Below are positions 10,894-22,247 of a stretch of 64,000 bases of DNA, one piece after another. Both the position numbers and the translations under genes were made by a program. The stretch comes from an uncultured Pelagibacteraceae bacterium (lineage in GTDB: Bacteria; Pseudomonadota; Alphaproteobacteria; Pelagibacterales; Pelagibacteraceae). Position 1 is the stretch's first letter. Each line of letters starts with the position of its first letter. The stretch lies in assembly GCA_902546085.1 (NCBI GenBank), contig CACCIO010000004.1:1-64000 (forward strand), read 5' to 3'. Below the pieces are notes generated by a model. The model worked only from the letters and a program-made list of their open reading frames with translations. It made no database searches and had not been told where the DNA came from.

Positions 10894-11263
10894 TTTTAAA
10901 TTAATCTATTTAATTTTTTTATTTTATTTTTGTTTAGTTTTAAACTCAAATGCAAAAAGTAATTTAGAGGGAACTTTTACTGATATAAAAATTTTGGACA
11001 AAATAAGCTCTAAAAATACTTTACTTAAAATTAAAAATGGAGATTTAATAAAGTTTAAAGATTTATCAATTAAAAGTCTGAAATGTAAAAATTCAGAATT
11101 TGATGATAATCCAGAAATAACTGCTTATATACAAGTTCGAGATTTGACTAATAAAAATAATGATGAAGTTTTTGTTTTTAATGGTTGGATGTTTTCATCA
11201 AGTCCATCTATCACACCTTTTGATCATCCTGTTTACGATGTTTGGCTTGTGAGATGCTATTAA
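10856..11263 (+). CDS. DUF2155 domain-containing exported protein
   Basis: Signal peptide; FNGWMFSSSPSITPFDHPVYDVWLVRC motif; follows the NDUFA12 gene. Confidence 0.75.
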   Translation: MVLKKNTQVGKNNFKLIYLIFLFYFCLVLNSNAKSNLEGTFTDIKILDKISSKNTLLKIKNGDLIKFKDLSIKSLKCKNSEFDDNPEITAYIQVRDLTNKNNDEVFVFNGWMFSSSPSITPFDHPVYDVWLVRCY

Positions 11264-12597
11264 AAAATTGAATCTTTATCTAGCCAACTAACATTGAAAT
11301 CTGAATTGATAAATTTTTTATGATTAAGTAATTTTTTATGTAGAGGAATTGTTGTAGTTATTCCTTCAATTACAAATTCATCCAAAGATCTATTCATTCT
11401 TTGAATTGCTTCTAATCTGTTTCTTCCATGACAAATTAACTTACAAACCATACTGTCGTAATAGGGTGTTACTTTATATCCTTGAAATATTGCGCCATCT
11501 ACTCTTGTTCTAAAACCAGATGGTTGATGACACATAGTAATAATACCAGGCGAAGGCTGAAAATTTTTACTAGCATCCTCAGCATTTATTCTGCATTCAA
11601 TTGCATGTCCTCTAGGATTTATATCACTTTGTTTCAAAGCTGTTTCTCCTGAAAAAGCAATCCAAATTTGTTCTTTGATTATATCGATCCCTGTAACCAT
11701 TTCTGTTACCGGATGTTCAACTTGGACTCTTGTATTCATTTCAAGGAAATAAAATTTCCCATCTTCATATATAAACTCAACTGTTCCAGCTCCCATATAA
11801 CCTATTTTAGCTACCATTTTTACTGTTCTTTCAAATAAATCTTTTCTTATTTCATCATTTAAAACTGGACTTGGTGTTTCCTCTATCAGTTTTTGATGTC
11901 TTCTTTGAATTGAACAATCTCTTTCATGAAGGTGAACAGCTCTATTTTTTCCAGCTAATATTTGAACCTCAATATGTCTTGGATTTTGAAAAAATTTTTC
12001 AATATAGACTTCATCATTACCAAAGTATTTTTGTGCTTCAGATTTAGCGGTTGAAAACAATGTTTCAAATTCTTCTTCCTTATAAACTATTTTCATACCT
12101 TTGCCTCCACCTCCACCTGAGGCCTTAATTAAAACAGGAAAACCAATTTTTTTACAAAGTTCTTTTGCTTCAGAAACATCTTTTACACCGCCTTCAGAAC
12201 CTTCAATAACAGGTAATCCATTTTCTTTAGCTATTCTTTTTGCTTGGATTTTATCACCCATCATTTCAATATGTTTTGATGAGGCTCCTATAAAACTAAT
12301 CTTATTCTCCTCTAAAATTTTTGCGAAGTTTGCATTTTCAGAAAGAAAGCCATATCCGGGATGTACTGCGTCAGCATTAGTAAGCTCTATAGCTGACATT
12401 AAAGCAGGAATATTTAAATAACTATTTGCGGGTTGATGAGAACCAATACACACACTTTCATCAGCCATTCTTACATGCATACTTTCTCTATCCACATCTG
12501 AATGAACGGCTACTGTAGATATTCCCCATTCTTTACATGCTCTAATAATTCTAACTGCAATTTCCCCACGGTTTGCAATTAAAATTTTTTTAAACAT
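11260..12597 (-). CDS. accC: Acetyl-CoA carboxylase biotin carboxylase subunit
   Basis: MFKKILIANRGEIAVRIIRAC, ASGGGGGKGMKIV, FLEMNTRVQVEHPVTE. Confidence 0.97.
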   Translation of the reverse strand: MFKKILIANRGEIAVRIIRACKEWGISTVAVHSDVDRESMHVRMADESVCIGSHQPANSYLNIPALMSAIELTNADAVHPGYGFLSENANFAKILEENKISFIGASSKHIEMMGDKIQAKRIAKENGLPVIEGSEGGVKDVSEAKELCKKIGFPVLIKASGGGGGKGMKIVYKEEEFETLFSTAKSEAQKYFGNDEVYIEKFFQNPRHIEVQILAGKNRAVHLHERDCSIQRRHQKLIEETPSPVLNDEIRKDLFERTVKMVAKIGYMGAGTVEFIYEDGKFYFLEMNTRVQVEHPVTEMVTGIDIIKEQIWIAFSGETALKQSDINPRGHAIECRINAEDASKNFQPSPGIITMCHQPSGFRTRVDGAIFQGYKVTPYYDSMVCKLICHGRNRLEAIQRMNRSLDEFVIEGITTTIPLHKKLLNHKKFINSDFNVSWLDKDSIF

Positions 12598-12600
12598 TAT

Positions 12601-13035
12601 TTATTCTAGGATAATAATTGTTTGGCCAAATTCAACAGGTTGACCGTCTTCAACACAAATTTCTTTTACTACACCATCTGCTGTTGAAGGAACATGATTC
12701 ATGGTTTTCATTGCCTCAACAATCATTATTGTATCACCTTTTTTAATTTTTTTTCCAATCTCAACAAATTTTTTTGCACCTGGTTCTGGAGCATGATAAG
12801 CAGTTCCAATTATAGGTGAAGTAATTTCAATTCCTGATTTAATATTTTGAGTTTGAGTAGGTGCTGAACTTGATACAGGAGATGAGGACGAAGTAACTTG
12901 AGGTTGATTACTTATTGAAACATTATTTTTTGATACTTTAATTTTTGTATCCTTTTCAGTTATCTCTATTTCAGTAAGATTAAATTCTTTTAAATAATCA
13001 CTTAATTCTTTAATTATTTTTTTATCTATTTTCAT
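12601..13035 (-). CDS. accB: Acetyl-CoA carboxylase biotin carboxyl carrier protein
   Basis: C-terminal VEAMKTMNHVPS biotinylation motif; upstream of accC. Confidence 0.96.
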   Translation of the reverse strand: MKIDKKIIKELSDYLKEFNLTEIEITEKDTKIKVSKNNVSISNQPQVTSSSSPVSSSAPTQTQNIKSGIEITSPIIGTAYHAPEPGAKKFVEIGKKIKKGDTIMIVEAMKTMNHVPSTADGVVKEICVEDGQPVEFGQTIIILE

Positions 13036-13471
13036 TATGCAAAGTCTTTTGTAATGAAATTATGGCCAAAATATATCCCTCAGCACCTAATCCAAAAATT
13101 CCTCCAGTTACCACATCACTTATAAGTGATTTATGTCTAAATTCTTCTCTTTTATAAATATTAGATAAATGTAGCTCGATTATTGGTTTTTTAAATAAAT
13201 CTAGAGCATCTCTTATAGCTACAGAGGTATGAGTAAATGCAGCAGCATTTATAATCATTCCATCAAATTTTTTCCTAGCATCTTGAATAATGTTAACAAG
13301 TTCTCCTTCAACATTAGATTGAGCAAATTCAACATCAATACCAATTTCTTTTGCTTTTTTGGAACAATTTTCTTTAAGTTGGTCAAATGTAGTTGATCCA
13401 TATTGTGATTGTTCTCTTTCTCCTAATAGATTAAGATTTGGACCATTAATAATAATTATTTTATTATTCAT
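13022..13471 (-). CDS. aroQ: Type II 3-dehydroquinate dehydratase
   Basis: IINGPNLNLLGEREQSQYGSTTF, NAAAFTHTSVAIRDAL, EVHLSNI-like motif. Confidence 0.95.
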   Translation of the reverse strand: MNNKIIIINGPNLNLLGEREQSQYGSTTFDQLKENCSKKAKEIGIDVEFAQSNVEGELVNIIQDARKKFDGMIINAAAFTHTSVAIRDALDLFKKPIIELHLSNIYKREEFRHKSLISDVVTGGIFGLGAEGYILAIISLQKTLHNENR

Positions 13472-13487
13472 TCAGCACTTATATACG

Positions 13488-13706
13488 ATGAAAAAAATAA
13501 AAAAAATAAAAATTAAAATAAATGGTAAAATCAAATCTATAATTCAAGATTCTAATCTGTCTATGGTATTAAAAAATCTAAAAATACCATTAAATAAAGT
13601 AGCAATTGAGCTAAATGAGGAAATAATAGATAAAAAAAAAATTAATAAAATAAAATTAAATAAAAATGATAAAATAGAAATAGTTCATTTTATTGGAGGT
13701 GGTTAA
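13488..13706 (+). CDS. thiS: Sulfur carrier protein ThiS
   Basis: Met start inside the longer ORF; ubiquitin-like length with C-terminal VHFIGGG; followed by thiG. Confidence 0.85.
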   Translation: MKKIKKIKIKINGKIKSIIQDSNLSMVLKNLKIPLNKVAIELNEEIIDKKKINKIKLNKNDKIEIVHFIGGG

Positions 13707-13707
13707 T

Positions 13708-14481
13708 TTGAAAAAAGATAGTCTAATTATTGCAAGTAAAAAATTTAATTCTAGATTAATTGTTGGAACGGGAAAATATAAAAGTATGTCTGAATGTGCA
13801 AAAGCAATTAAACTGTCCGGAGCAGAAATAGTAACAGTTGCTGTAAGGAGAGTTAACATTTCAGATAAAAATAAACCTTTATTGATGGATTATGTTGATC
13901 CAAAAAAAATTACATATTTACCCAATACTGCCGGATGTTTTAATTCAAAAGAAGCTCTGAGAACGTTAAGATTAGCAAGAGAAATAGGTGGTTGGAGGTT
14001 AGTTAAATTAGAAGTTTTAGGAGATAAAAAAAATTTATTTCCTGACATGATAGAAACATTAAAATCAACAGAAGTTTTAGCCAAAGAGGGTTTTAAGGTT
14101 ATGGTTTATTGCAATGATGATCCTTTAATGGCTAAGCGTCTAGAGAATTCAGGTGCTGACGCAATAATGCCTTTAGCTGCACCAATTGGTTCAGGACTAG
14201 GCATTCAAAACAAAATTAATATTCAAATAATTAGAAAACAAACAAAACTTCCATTAATTATTGACGCTGGTTTGGGTCAAGCATCCGATGCAACAATTGC
14301 AATGGAACTAGGATGTGACGGAGTACTTGTTAATACTGCGATCGCAAAAGCCAAAAAACCTTTAGAAATGGCAGTTGCTTTTAAAAATGCTGTTATTGCT
14401 GGTAGACAATCCTATAATTCTGGAAGAATAGATAAAGTTTTGATGGGCAGTCCATCATCTCCATCAAAAGGGATTATTTAG
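13708..14481 (+). CDS. thiG: Thiazole synthase (likely TTG start)
   Basis: [21 protein letters not shown]-like, [29 protein letters not shown]. Confidence 0.95.
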   Translation: MKKDSLIIASKKFNSRLIVGTGKYKSMSECAKAIKLSGAEIVTVAVRRVNISDKNKPLLMDYVDPKKITYLPNTAGCFNSKEALRTLRLAREIGGWRLVKLEVLGDKKNLFPDMIETLKSTEVLAKEGFKVMVYCNDDPLMAKRLENSGADAIMPLAAPIGSGLGIQNKINIQIIRKQTKLPLIIDAGLGQASDATIAMELGCDGVLVNTAIAKAKKPLEMAVAFKNAVIAGRQSYNSGRIDKVLMGSPSSPSKGII

Positions 14482-16291
14482 TTTTTTTATAATATTTTTT
14501 TTTTTTATAAGATTTTTTATTAATTTTTTTATTTTCTTTTTTTTCTGAAATTTTATTTTCTTTATTTTGGATTTCTAAATTTTTTAATTTTTCATAATAC
14601 TCTATTAGCTCAAGCGTTTTTTTTGATTTATTTTTAATGTCTATAATGTATTCAGGTATTACTAAAGAATTATCACTAATAATATCTATTTTCATTTTAT
14701 TTTTTTTTTCAAAGTAAGTTAAATCATTAACAAAATTTTCTTTAAGGAAATCTGAAATTTTTTTACAAACTTTTAATTCAACAAATTTAGCTTTGTTAAT
14801 TACAGCTTTTAATTCAACAATTTTTAATAGCTTTTGAGCAAAAGATTCATCCGTTAATGTAACTTTCCATTTAATTGCACTTTCTCTTAGTCTTTGTCTT
14901 GACATCTCCAAAAGACCAAAATTACTTATTCTCCCAATTTGAATTCTTGCTCTATCCGACCTGCATTTTTCTTTTAGTTTTCTTTCTACTAACCTCCTAT
15001 TTCCATAATTTAGCATATCAATAAAATCTATAATGATTAAGCCAGACAAATCTCTTATTTTTATTTGTCTTGCAATTTCTGCTGCAGCTTCGATATTGGT
15101 ATCTAAAGCAGTGCTTTCAACATTTTTTCCTTTTATTGAACTTCCAGAATTTATATCAATAGAAACTAAAGCCTCTGTTGGATTAATAACCAAATATCCT
15201 CCTGACTTAAGTTTAATTTCAGAGTCAAATATTTGGTTTAATTTTTGTTCAATATTTTCTTGAATAAATAGTGGAATTTTTCCTCTATATTTTTTTACTT
15301 TTTTCAGATTTGATGGCATCATAGTCTTCATGAATGATTGAGCTTTCTTGTAACCCTCGTTACCCTCTACAATTATATTTTGGGTATTTTCGTCAAACAT
15401 ATCTCTTAAAGTTCTTTTAATTATTTCACTTTCTTGATGAATTAAAGAAGGAGCAATAGAATTTATTGCATTTTCTTTAATTTGACTCCAAGAATTAACC
15501 AAAGTTGTTAAATCACTATTTATTTCATTTTTTGTTTTATTGCTTCCAGCAGTTCTGACAATTAATCCCATCTCTTTAGGTATTTCAATTTCATTTAAAA
15601 TTGTTCTTATTTTTTTTCTTTCAGCAGGATTAAATATTTTTCTTGATATACCTCCTCCTTTAGGAGTGTTTGGCATTAAAACTATATATTTTCCCGCAAT
15701 TGAAATGAAAGTACTTAATGCAGCACCTTTTTGACCTCTTTCGTCTTTAATTACTTGTACGAGAATTACTTGGTTAGGTTTAATTACTTCCTGAATTTTA
15801 TATCTTTTAAATTTAAATTTATGCTCTTTTTTTTTTTCTTTTCCATTACCTAAATTTTCTTTTTCAGAAATATTTTCTTTATTGTTTGTATCTTCTTCTA
15901 TTTCCTCTTCTAATGTCTTTTCAATAGGATCATCAATTTCGAGTTTTCCTTCAGCAATATTTTCCTCTTCTTTAGCTTGAACTTCTCTTGAAAGTTCTTC
16001 TCTAGCTTTTTCTTCCTCTTGTTTAATTCTTTCTAAATCAGCTTTTGGAATCTGATAATAATCTGATTGGATATCATTAAATGATAAAAATCCATGCCTA
16101 TCTCTTCCAAAATCAACAAAAGCAGCTTGTAATGATGGTTCTATTCTACTTACTTTTCCTAAATAGATATTATTTTTAATTAAGTTATTTTTTAAACCTT
16201 CGTATTCGTAATCTTCGATATTTTCACCTGATTTAAGAACAACTCTAGTTTCGTTAGGATGCGAGGCATCAATATATAAATTTTTTTCCAT
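14474..16291 (-). CDS. rne: Ribonuclease E/G family protein
   Basis: S1-like N-terminus [47 protein letters not shown] and DFIDM motifs. Confidence 0.9.
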   Translation of the reverse strand: MEKNLYIDASHPNETRVVLKSGENIEDYEYEGLKNNLIKNNIYLGKVSRIEPSLQAAFVDFGRDRHGFLSFNDIQSDYYQIPKADLERIKQEEEKAREELSREVQAKEEENIAEGKLEIDDPIEKTLEEEIEEDTNNKENISEKENLGNGKEKKKEHKFKFKRYKIQEVIKPNQVILVQVIKDERGQKGAALSTFISIAGKYIVLMPNTPKGGGISRKIFNPAERKKIRTILNEIEIPKEMGLIVRTAGSNKTKNEINSDLTTLVNSWSQIKENAINSIAPSLIHQESEIIKRTLRDMFDENTQNIIVEGNEGYKKAQSFMKTMMPSNLKKVKKYRGKIPLFIQENIEQKLNQIFDSEIKLKSGGYLVINPTEALVSIDINSGSSIKGKNVESTALDTNIEAAAEIARQIKIRDLSGLIIIDFIDMLNYGNRRLVERKLKEKCRSDRARIQIGRISNFGLLEMSRQRLRESAIKWKVTLTDESFAQKLLKIVELKAVINKAKFVELKVCKKISDFLKENFVNDLTYFEKKNKMKIDIISDNSLVIPEYIIDIKNKSKKTLELIEYYEKLKNLEIQNKENKISEKKENKKINKKSYKKKKYYKKTK

Positions 16292-16390
16292 AATTTTATG
16301 AATATTAATTTCATTAATAATTTAGTTTTTTAAATTTTGTTTATTTTCCTGCCATATCTTTAACAAATTCCAAGATATAATGAAATTAAA

Positions 16391-18727
16391 ATGAATAAAT
16401 TTTTAAGAAATATCTTTATTTTAATTACGTCTTTTATTCTTTTATCTGCAATTTTGATAATAAGTATCTTATGGACTTATTCTAACGATTTACCTGATTA
16501 TAAATTTCTTAAAAATTTCAAACCTCCCGTTTCCAGTAAAGTTTACTCTGGTAATGGTGATTTAGTGGCAGACTTTTCAAAGGAAAAAAGAGTATTTGTT
16601 CCATTTAGTTCAATTCCAAAAAATGTAATTAACGCATTTTTATCTGCTGAAGATAAAAATTTTTTTAAACATCCAGGTGTTGATGCCAAAGGTGTTATTA
16701 GAGCTGTCGTAAACAATATTTCAAATATTTTATCGTCTAAAAGGTTGGAGGGAGCATCTACAATTACCCAACAAGTAGCAAAAAACTTTTTATTAACAAA
16801 TGAAGTAAGTTTAAATAGGAAAATTAAGGAGGCAATTCTAGCTTTTAGAATAGAGAGAGCTTTATCTAAAGAAAGAATTCTAGAACTTTATCTAAATCAA
16901 ATTTATCTTGGAAGTGGAGCATATGGAGTAGCTGCTGCAAGCTTAGAATATTTTGATAAATCAATTAAAGATTTAAATTACTCAGAAGCAGCTTTATTAG
17001 CAGCTTTGCCAAAAGCTCCAAGCAGATATAATCCTTATAGAGATCCAGAGTTAGCAAAATTTAGAAGAAATTTAGTTTTAAAAAATTTGTTTGATAATAA
17101 TTATTTAAATTTAGAATGGTATGAAAAACTTACCAAAGAAAAAATAATTTTAAAAAAAAATAAAAAAATTTATTTAGAGGATGCACAATATTTTATTGAA
17201 GATGTAAGGAAGAGTGTAATTGAAACTTTGAGTTATGATAAAGTTTATAAACAAGGTTTTAATATCAATACTCCAATAGATTTAAATTTACAAACAATTG
17301 CAACAAAATCTCTTAGAGATGGATTAATAGCATACGATAAAAGAAAAGGATGGAGAGGACCGATTACTAATAAGATTTATAATTCAGAATGGAAACAAGA
17401 CTTAGAGAAGTATAAATTAGAAAATTCAATTAATTGGAAATTAGCAATAGTAAAAAAGATAAATAAATTTTCATCAGAAATAGAAACAGAGGATAATATT
17501 AAAGGTATCATCGAGTATCAAAGCATTTCTTGGACAAAGAAGGAATTTAATAAACTATTTAAACTTGGTGATATTATTTATGTTGAAAATATCAAAGAAA
17601 ATATTTTTAACTTAAAACAACTACCTAAAATAAATGGGGGAATTGTTGTGATGGATCCATTTACAGGGAGAGTTTTGGCATTGAGTGGTGGTTTTAGTTT
17701 TAAGAAAAGTGAATTTAATAGGGTCACACAAGCCAAAAGACAACCTGGTTCAGCTTTTAAACCATTTATTTATGCATTAGCTTTAGAAAATAATTTTACA
17801 CCTGCATCATTAGTTTTAGATGCACCTTTGGTTTTGGATCAGGGAGAGGATTTAAAAATGTGGAAACCGGAAAATTATGGGAAAAAATTTTATGGCGCTT
17901 CAACTTTAAGAAATGGTTTGGAAAAATCTAGAAATTTAATGACAGTCAGAATAGCCCAAAGTTTGGGTTTAGAAAAAATTATTAATTTTTCAAAGGCATT
18001 AAAAATTTATGATAATCCAGAAGAACTTTTATCTATTTCTTTAGGATCTGCTGAAACTACATTATTAAATCTAACATCTGCATATTCAGTATTTGTTAAT
18101 GAAGGAAAACTTGTCGAGCCAATACTGATAGACCGAATTCAAGACAGTGAGGGAAATACAATATTTAATAATGACAGAAGAAAATGTATTGATTGCAATT
18201 TAATTTCGTATTTAACAGATGACTATCCAAAGATTAAAAATAATTACAAACAAATTTTCTCGCCAGAAACAGCCTTTCAAATGACATCAATACTAGAAGG
18301 AGTTGTTAAAAGAGGAACAGCCAAAAAATTAAAAGATTTAAATTTAAATATTGCAGGTAAAACTGGCACAACAAATAAAAATACAGATACTTGGTTTATA
18401 GGTTTTACCTCAAATTTGCTTGTTGGTGTTTATGTAGGCTCTGATAACCCAATACCACTTGGTAAATATGAAACAGGATCTAAAACAGCTTTGCCAATAT
18501 TCAAAAGTTTTATAAGTGATTCTGTTAACAAATATGAAGCAAGACCATTTAAGGCTGCTAAAGGAACAGTTATGATGGTTGTTGACCCTTTAACGGGTCA
18601 AAAAGCAAAATTTAACTCAAAGAACACCATTATTGAGGTTTTTAAAAAAGAAAATGTGGTTGATGGAAAAGTGCTTCATACAAATTCAGATAGATTAGAT
18701 ACAAATAATATATTAAAGTTTTACTAA
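16391..18727 (+). CDS. mrcA: Penicillin-binding protein 1A (transglycosylase/transpeptidase)
   Basis: AEDKNFFKHPGVD, GASTITQQVAKNFLLTNE, transpeptidase motifs RQPGSAFKPF and AGKTGTTNKNTDTWFIG. Confidence 0.95.
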   Translation: MNKFLRNIFILITSFILLSAILIISILWTYSNDLPDYKFLKNFKPPVSSKVYSGNGDLVADFSKEKRVFVPFSSIPKNVINAFLSAEDKNFFKHPGVDAKGVIRAVVNNISNILSSKRLEGASTITQQVAKNFLLTNEVSLNRKIKEAILAFRIERALSKERILELYLNQIYLGSGAYGVAAASLEYFDKSIKDLNYSEAALLAALPKAPSRYNPYRDPELAKFRRNLVLKNLFDNNYLNLEWYEKLTKEKIILKKNKKIYLEDAQYFIEDVRKSVIETLSYDKVYKQGFNINTPIDLNLQTIATKSLRDGLIAYDKRKGWRGPITNKIYNSEWKQDLEKYKLENSINWKLAIVKKINKFSSEIETEDNIKGIIEYQSISWTKKEFNKLFKLGDIIYVENIKENIFNLKQLPKINGGIVVMDPFTGRVLALSGGFSFKKSEFNRVTQAKRQPGSAFKPFIYALALENNFTPASLVLDAPLVLDQGEDLKMWKPENYGKKFYGASTLRNGLEKSRNLMTVRIAQSLGLEKIINFSKALKIYDNPEELLSISLGSAETTLLNLTSAYSVFVNEGKLVEPILIDRIQDSEGNTIFNNDRRKCIDCNLISYLTDDYPKIKNNYKQIFSPETAFQMTSILEGVVKRGTAKKLKDLNLNIAGKTGTTNKNTDTWFIGFTSNLLVGVYVGSDNPIPLGKYETGSKTALPIFKSFISDSVNKYEARPFKAAKGTVMMVVDPLTGQKAKFNSKNTIIEVFKKENVVDGKVLHTNSDRLDTNNILKFY

Positions 18728-19828
18728 TGGATAATAATTATCAAAATTTAAAAGAAGAAGTTGAAAAGATAAATCAAAAAATACAGGAGTATCTTTGAAA
18801 AAAACAATATCCATTCAAAACTGAAATCTTTAAATTTACAAATGACTAGTGCCAATTTTTGGCAAGATAAAAAAAACTCGCAAAGAATAATCAAAGAAAA
18901 GAAATTTTATGAAGATTTAACTAATTCTTTAAATAATAATATTGAGAAACTAAATGATTTAGATGATTTGAATCAACTAGCGCTTGAAGAAGATAATTTA
19001 CAAGTTCAAAAAGAAGTTTTACAAAATATTAAAGACCTAAGAAGTAAAGTTAAAAAAAACGAAATTAAATGTTTTTTATCTAATGAAGCTGACTCGTTAA
19101 ATTGTTATATAGAAATACATGCTGGTGCTGGAGGTACAGAAAGTCAGGATTGGGCTGATATGCTAAGAAGAATGTATTTAAAATGGTCTGATAAAAAAAA
19201 TTTTAAATCAAGTTTGATTAGTGAACATAGAGGTGACGAGGCTGGTATAAAATCTGCAACAATTAAAATAGATGGCGAAAATGTTTTTGGATGGTTAAAA
19301 AAAGAGTCAGGAATACACAGATTAGTTAGGATATCTCCATTTGACTCCGGAGCAAGAAGGCACACAAGTTTTGCAAGTGTTTGGATTTATCCAGTTGTAG
19401 ATGAAAATATAAATATAGAAATTTTAGAAAAAGATTTAAGAATAGACACCTATCGTTCAAGTGGGGCAGGTGGCCAGCATGTTAATACTACTGATAGCGC
19501 AGTTAGAATAACACACATTCCATCAAAAATTGTTGTTCAATGTCAAAATGAAAGATCTCAACATAAAAACAAAGAAACATGCATGAATATGTTGAAAGCA
19601 AGATTATATGATTATGAAATTAAAAAAAAGGAGGAAGAAAGTCAAAATATTGAAAGTTCTAAATCCGAAATAGGATGGGGTCATCAAATCAGATCATATG
19701 TTCTTCAACCTTACCGACTTGTAAAAGATAATAGAACTAATTTTGAGAGCACTAGTCCGGATAAAGTATTAGATGGTGATATTGATGAATTTTTGGAACA
19801 ATCGCTTTATAAATTAAATGAAAAATAA
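18727..19828 (+). CDS. prfB: Peptide chain release factor 2 with programmed +1 frameshift (CTT TGA at 18793-18798)
   Basis: Zero frame ATG at 18727 reads MDNNYQNLKEEVEKINQKIQEYL then TGA; +1 frame continues EKNNIHSKLKSLNLQMTSANFW... into the 18842 ORF; AGGAG lies 3 nt upstream of CTT; GGQHVNTTDSAVRITH catalytic motif. Confidence 0.95.
18784..18798 (+). promoter_or_regulatory. prfB recoding site: SD-like AGGAG, TAT spacer, CTT TGA slippery stop
   Basis: Sequence aggagtatctttga at the junction of the two frames. Confidence 0.92.
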
Positions 19829-22247
19829 TATTCTTAAAAGTTTTATCTTACTTTTATCAGTGTTAGTTATTTTGACAGTTTACCTTGGTACTATAGGTAT
19901 TGAGACTGATAAATTTAACGATCAAATAAAAAAAAGAATTTCATTAATAAATAAAAAGATAGATATAGATTTAAAAAAAATTAAATTAATTTTAGATCCT
20001 TTTAAACTAAAAATTTATGCAAAAACAGTTGGTACTACTGTATATTTTTCAAAAAGACCTTTAGAGCTAGAAAGCATTAAATTACAAGTTTCGCTTAGTT
20101 CTTTAATTAATAATAAGATTTCATCTTCAAATATAAAGGCAACAACTAAGTCTATATCATTAAATAATTTAATTAAATTTATTCAGTCTACAAACAATAG
20201 ACCTGAATTATTTATATTAGAAAAAGTTGTGAAAAAAGGTCATGTCATTATAGATCTGAGTTTGAATATCGATGAAAATGGAAAATTTAAGAATGATTAT
20301 AAAATTGAAGGTTTTATAAAAGATGCAAGTATTAATTTTTTAAATACGACTAATTTTAAGAATATAAATTTTAATTTTAATATTCAAAAAGACAATTATT
20401 TATTTGATGAAATAAATTTTAAAGTGGAAGATGTAAAATTTATTTCAAAAAAACTAAATGTAAAAAAGAAGAAAAAAAGTTATTTTATCAATGCTATTAT
20501 TGAAAATGATCAGTCAAGTTTAAATTCAAATTTATTAAAATTATTTAATTTAAATTTTGAAAATATACTGATTGATGATGCTAAATTTAAAACAAATAAT
20601 GAATTTTCTTTAGAAATAGACGAGAAATTCAAAGTTAAAAATATTATATTAAGTTCTGATATAAATTTTACCCAGCTAAAATATAAAAAATTTAAAATCA
20701 TTAATAAATATTTTCCAGAAGTCTATGATTTAATTTTACTTGATAATCATAAACTAAATTTAAATTATAAGGACAAAAATTTATCAATTAATGGTGAGGG
20801 TCAAATTCAATTATATACAGACGAAGCAGATGAAATTAAATATTTTATAAATAAAAAAAATAAGGATTTAAGTATAGATTCAGAACTACTCTTAAAAAAT
20901 ATAGTTTTAGAGCAACAAGATTTTTTAAAAATTTTCTTCCCTCAAACTAATAAAAATATTAGTTTTAAGAATCAAAAAATAAAAATTAATTTCAAAAATA
21001 ATAACCTAACTTTCTCAGGTTCTGGAAAATTTAAAATTGATAGAGATTTTGAAGAAATTGATTATTTTATTGAGAAAAAAGAAAATAAAATAAGATTTGA
21101 TGCTAATTTGAATATAAAAAATACAAAATTTAAAATTGATAATATTAATTTTAAAAAAAAAGATAAAAGTAAGATGGATCTTCTAATTAACGGAGAACTC
21201 AAAAATAATAAAAATCTAAATATAAATAGCTTTGTTATAACTGAAGAAAATAATAATATTAAAATTAAGAATTTATCTCTCAATGAGTCTAATCAAATAA
21301 TTAAAATTGATCAGGCAAATTTTAATTATTTAGATACAGAAAATAAGATAAATAATTATAATATAAAAAAAGTAGAAGGCCAAAATTATTTAATTGATGG
21401 TACTTCATTTAATGCAAATTCTTTAATTTCGCATTTATTAGACTCCAATCAGATAAATGAAAAAAATCTTTTTGAAACTAATTTAAATATAGATCTAAAT
21501 TTTGAGGAAGTTCACCTTGATAAAATAAACTTTGTTAAGGATTTAAATGGAAAGATAAATATTATAAATAACAAAGTAGAAAAAGCAGATATTTTGGCCT
21601 TTTATGACAATTCGCAAAATATAAAATTTACAATTAGAACAAACGATCAAGGTGAAAAAATTACCACTCTTTTCTCATCTAGAGCAAAACCACTTGTAGA
21701 TAGATATAAATTTATTACAGGATTTAAAGATGATAGAGATGGATATTTAGATTTTTACTCTATAAAAAAAGATGGAGTTTCAACTTCTAAATTAGTAATA
21801 GATAATTTTAAAGTTAAAGAAATTCCAGCGTTAGCAAAATTGTTGGCTCTTGCATCTCTTCAAGGTATAGCAGACTTACTTACAGGAGAGGGAATTAGAT
21901 TCACAGATTTAGAAATGGATTTTACCAATCAAAATAAACTTATGAAAATTCAGGAGTTATACGCAATTGGTCCAGCCATATCTTTCTTATTGGAAGGATA
22001 CATTGTGGAGGATAAATTAATAAGTTTAAGAGGGACCTTGGTTCCAGCGACAACAATCAACAGATCTATTGCTTCAATACCTTTACTTGGAGATTTATTA
22101 ATTGGAAAGAAAGTGGGTGATGGTGTTTTTGGAGTCAGTTTTAAAATTAAAGGTCCCCCTAAAAATTTAGAAACTACTGTAAATCCAATAAAAACATTAA
22201 CACCCAGATTTATTACCAGAACTTTAGAGAAAATTAAAAAAAATTAG
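19818..22247 (+). CDS. AsmA-like/DUF3971 (YhdP/TamB-like) large envelope protein
   Basis: N-terminal TM, long beta-rich repeat region, C-terminal AKLLALASLQGIADLLTGEGIRFTDLEMDF typical of AsmA-like C-termini. Confidence 0.7.
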   Translation: MKNNILKSFILLLSVLVILTVYLGTIGIETDKFNDQIKKRISLINKKIDIDLKKIKLILDPFKLKIYAKTVGTTVYFSKRPLELESIKLQVSLSSLINNKISSSNIKATTKSISLNNLIKFIQSTNNRPELFILEKVVKKGHVIIDLSLNIDENGKFKNDYKIEGFIKDASINFLNTTNFKNINFNFNIQKDNYLFDEINFKVEDVKFISKKLNVKKKKKSYFINAIIENDQSSLNSNLLKLFNLNFENILIDDAKFKTNNEFSLEIDEKFKVKNIILSSDINFTQLKYKKFKIINKYFPEVYDLILLDNHKLNLNYKDKNLSINGEGQIQLYTDEADEIKYFINKKNKDLSIDSELLLKNIVLEQQDFLKIFFPQTNKNISFKNQKIKINFKNNNLTFSGSGKFKIDRDFEEIDYFIEKKENKIRFDANLNIKNTKFKIDNINFKKKDKSKMDLLINGELKNNKNLNINSFVITEENNNIKIKNLSLNESNQIIKIDQANFNYLDTENKINNYNIKKVEGQNYLIDGTSFNANSLISHLLDSNQINEKNLFETNLNIDLNFEEVHLDKINFVKDLNGKINIINNKVEKADILAFYDNSQNIKFTIRTNDQGEKITTLFSSRAKPLVDRYKFITGFKDDRDGYLDFYSIKKDGVSTSKLVIDNFKVKEIPALAKLLALASLQGIADLLTGEGIRFTDLEMDFTNQNKLMKIQELYAIGPAISFLLEGYIVEDKLISLRGTLVPATTINRSIASIPLLGDLLIGKKVGDGVFGVSFKIKGPPKNLETTVNPIKTLTPRFITRTLEKIKKN

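Noticed and set aside
13472-13487. TPP riboswitch upstream of thiS-thiG
   Set aside because: Only about 16 bp separate thiS from divergent aroQ; no room for the element.
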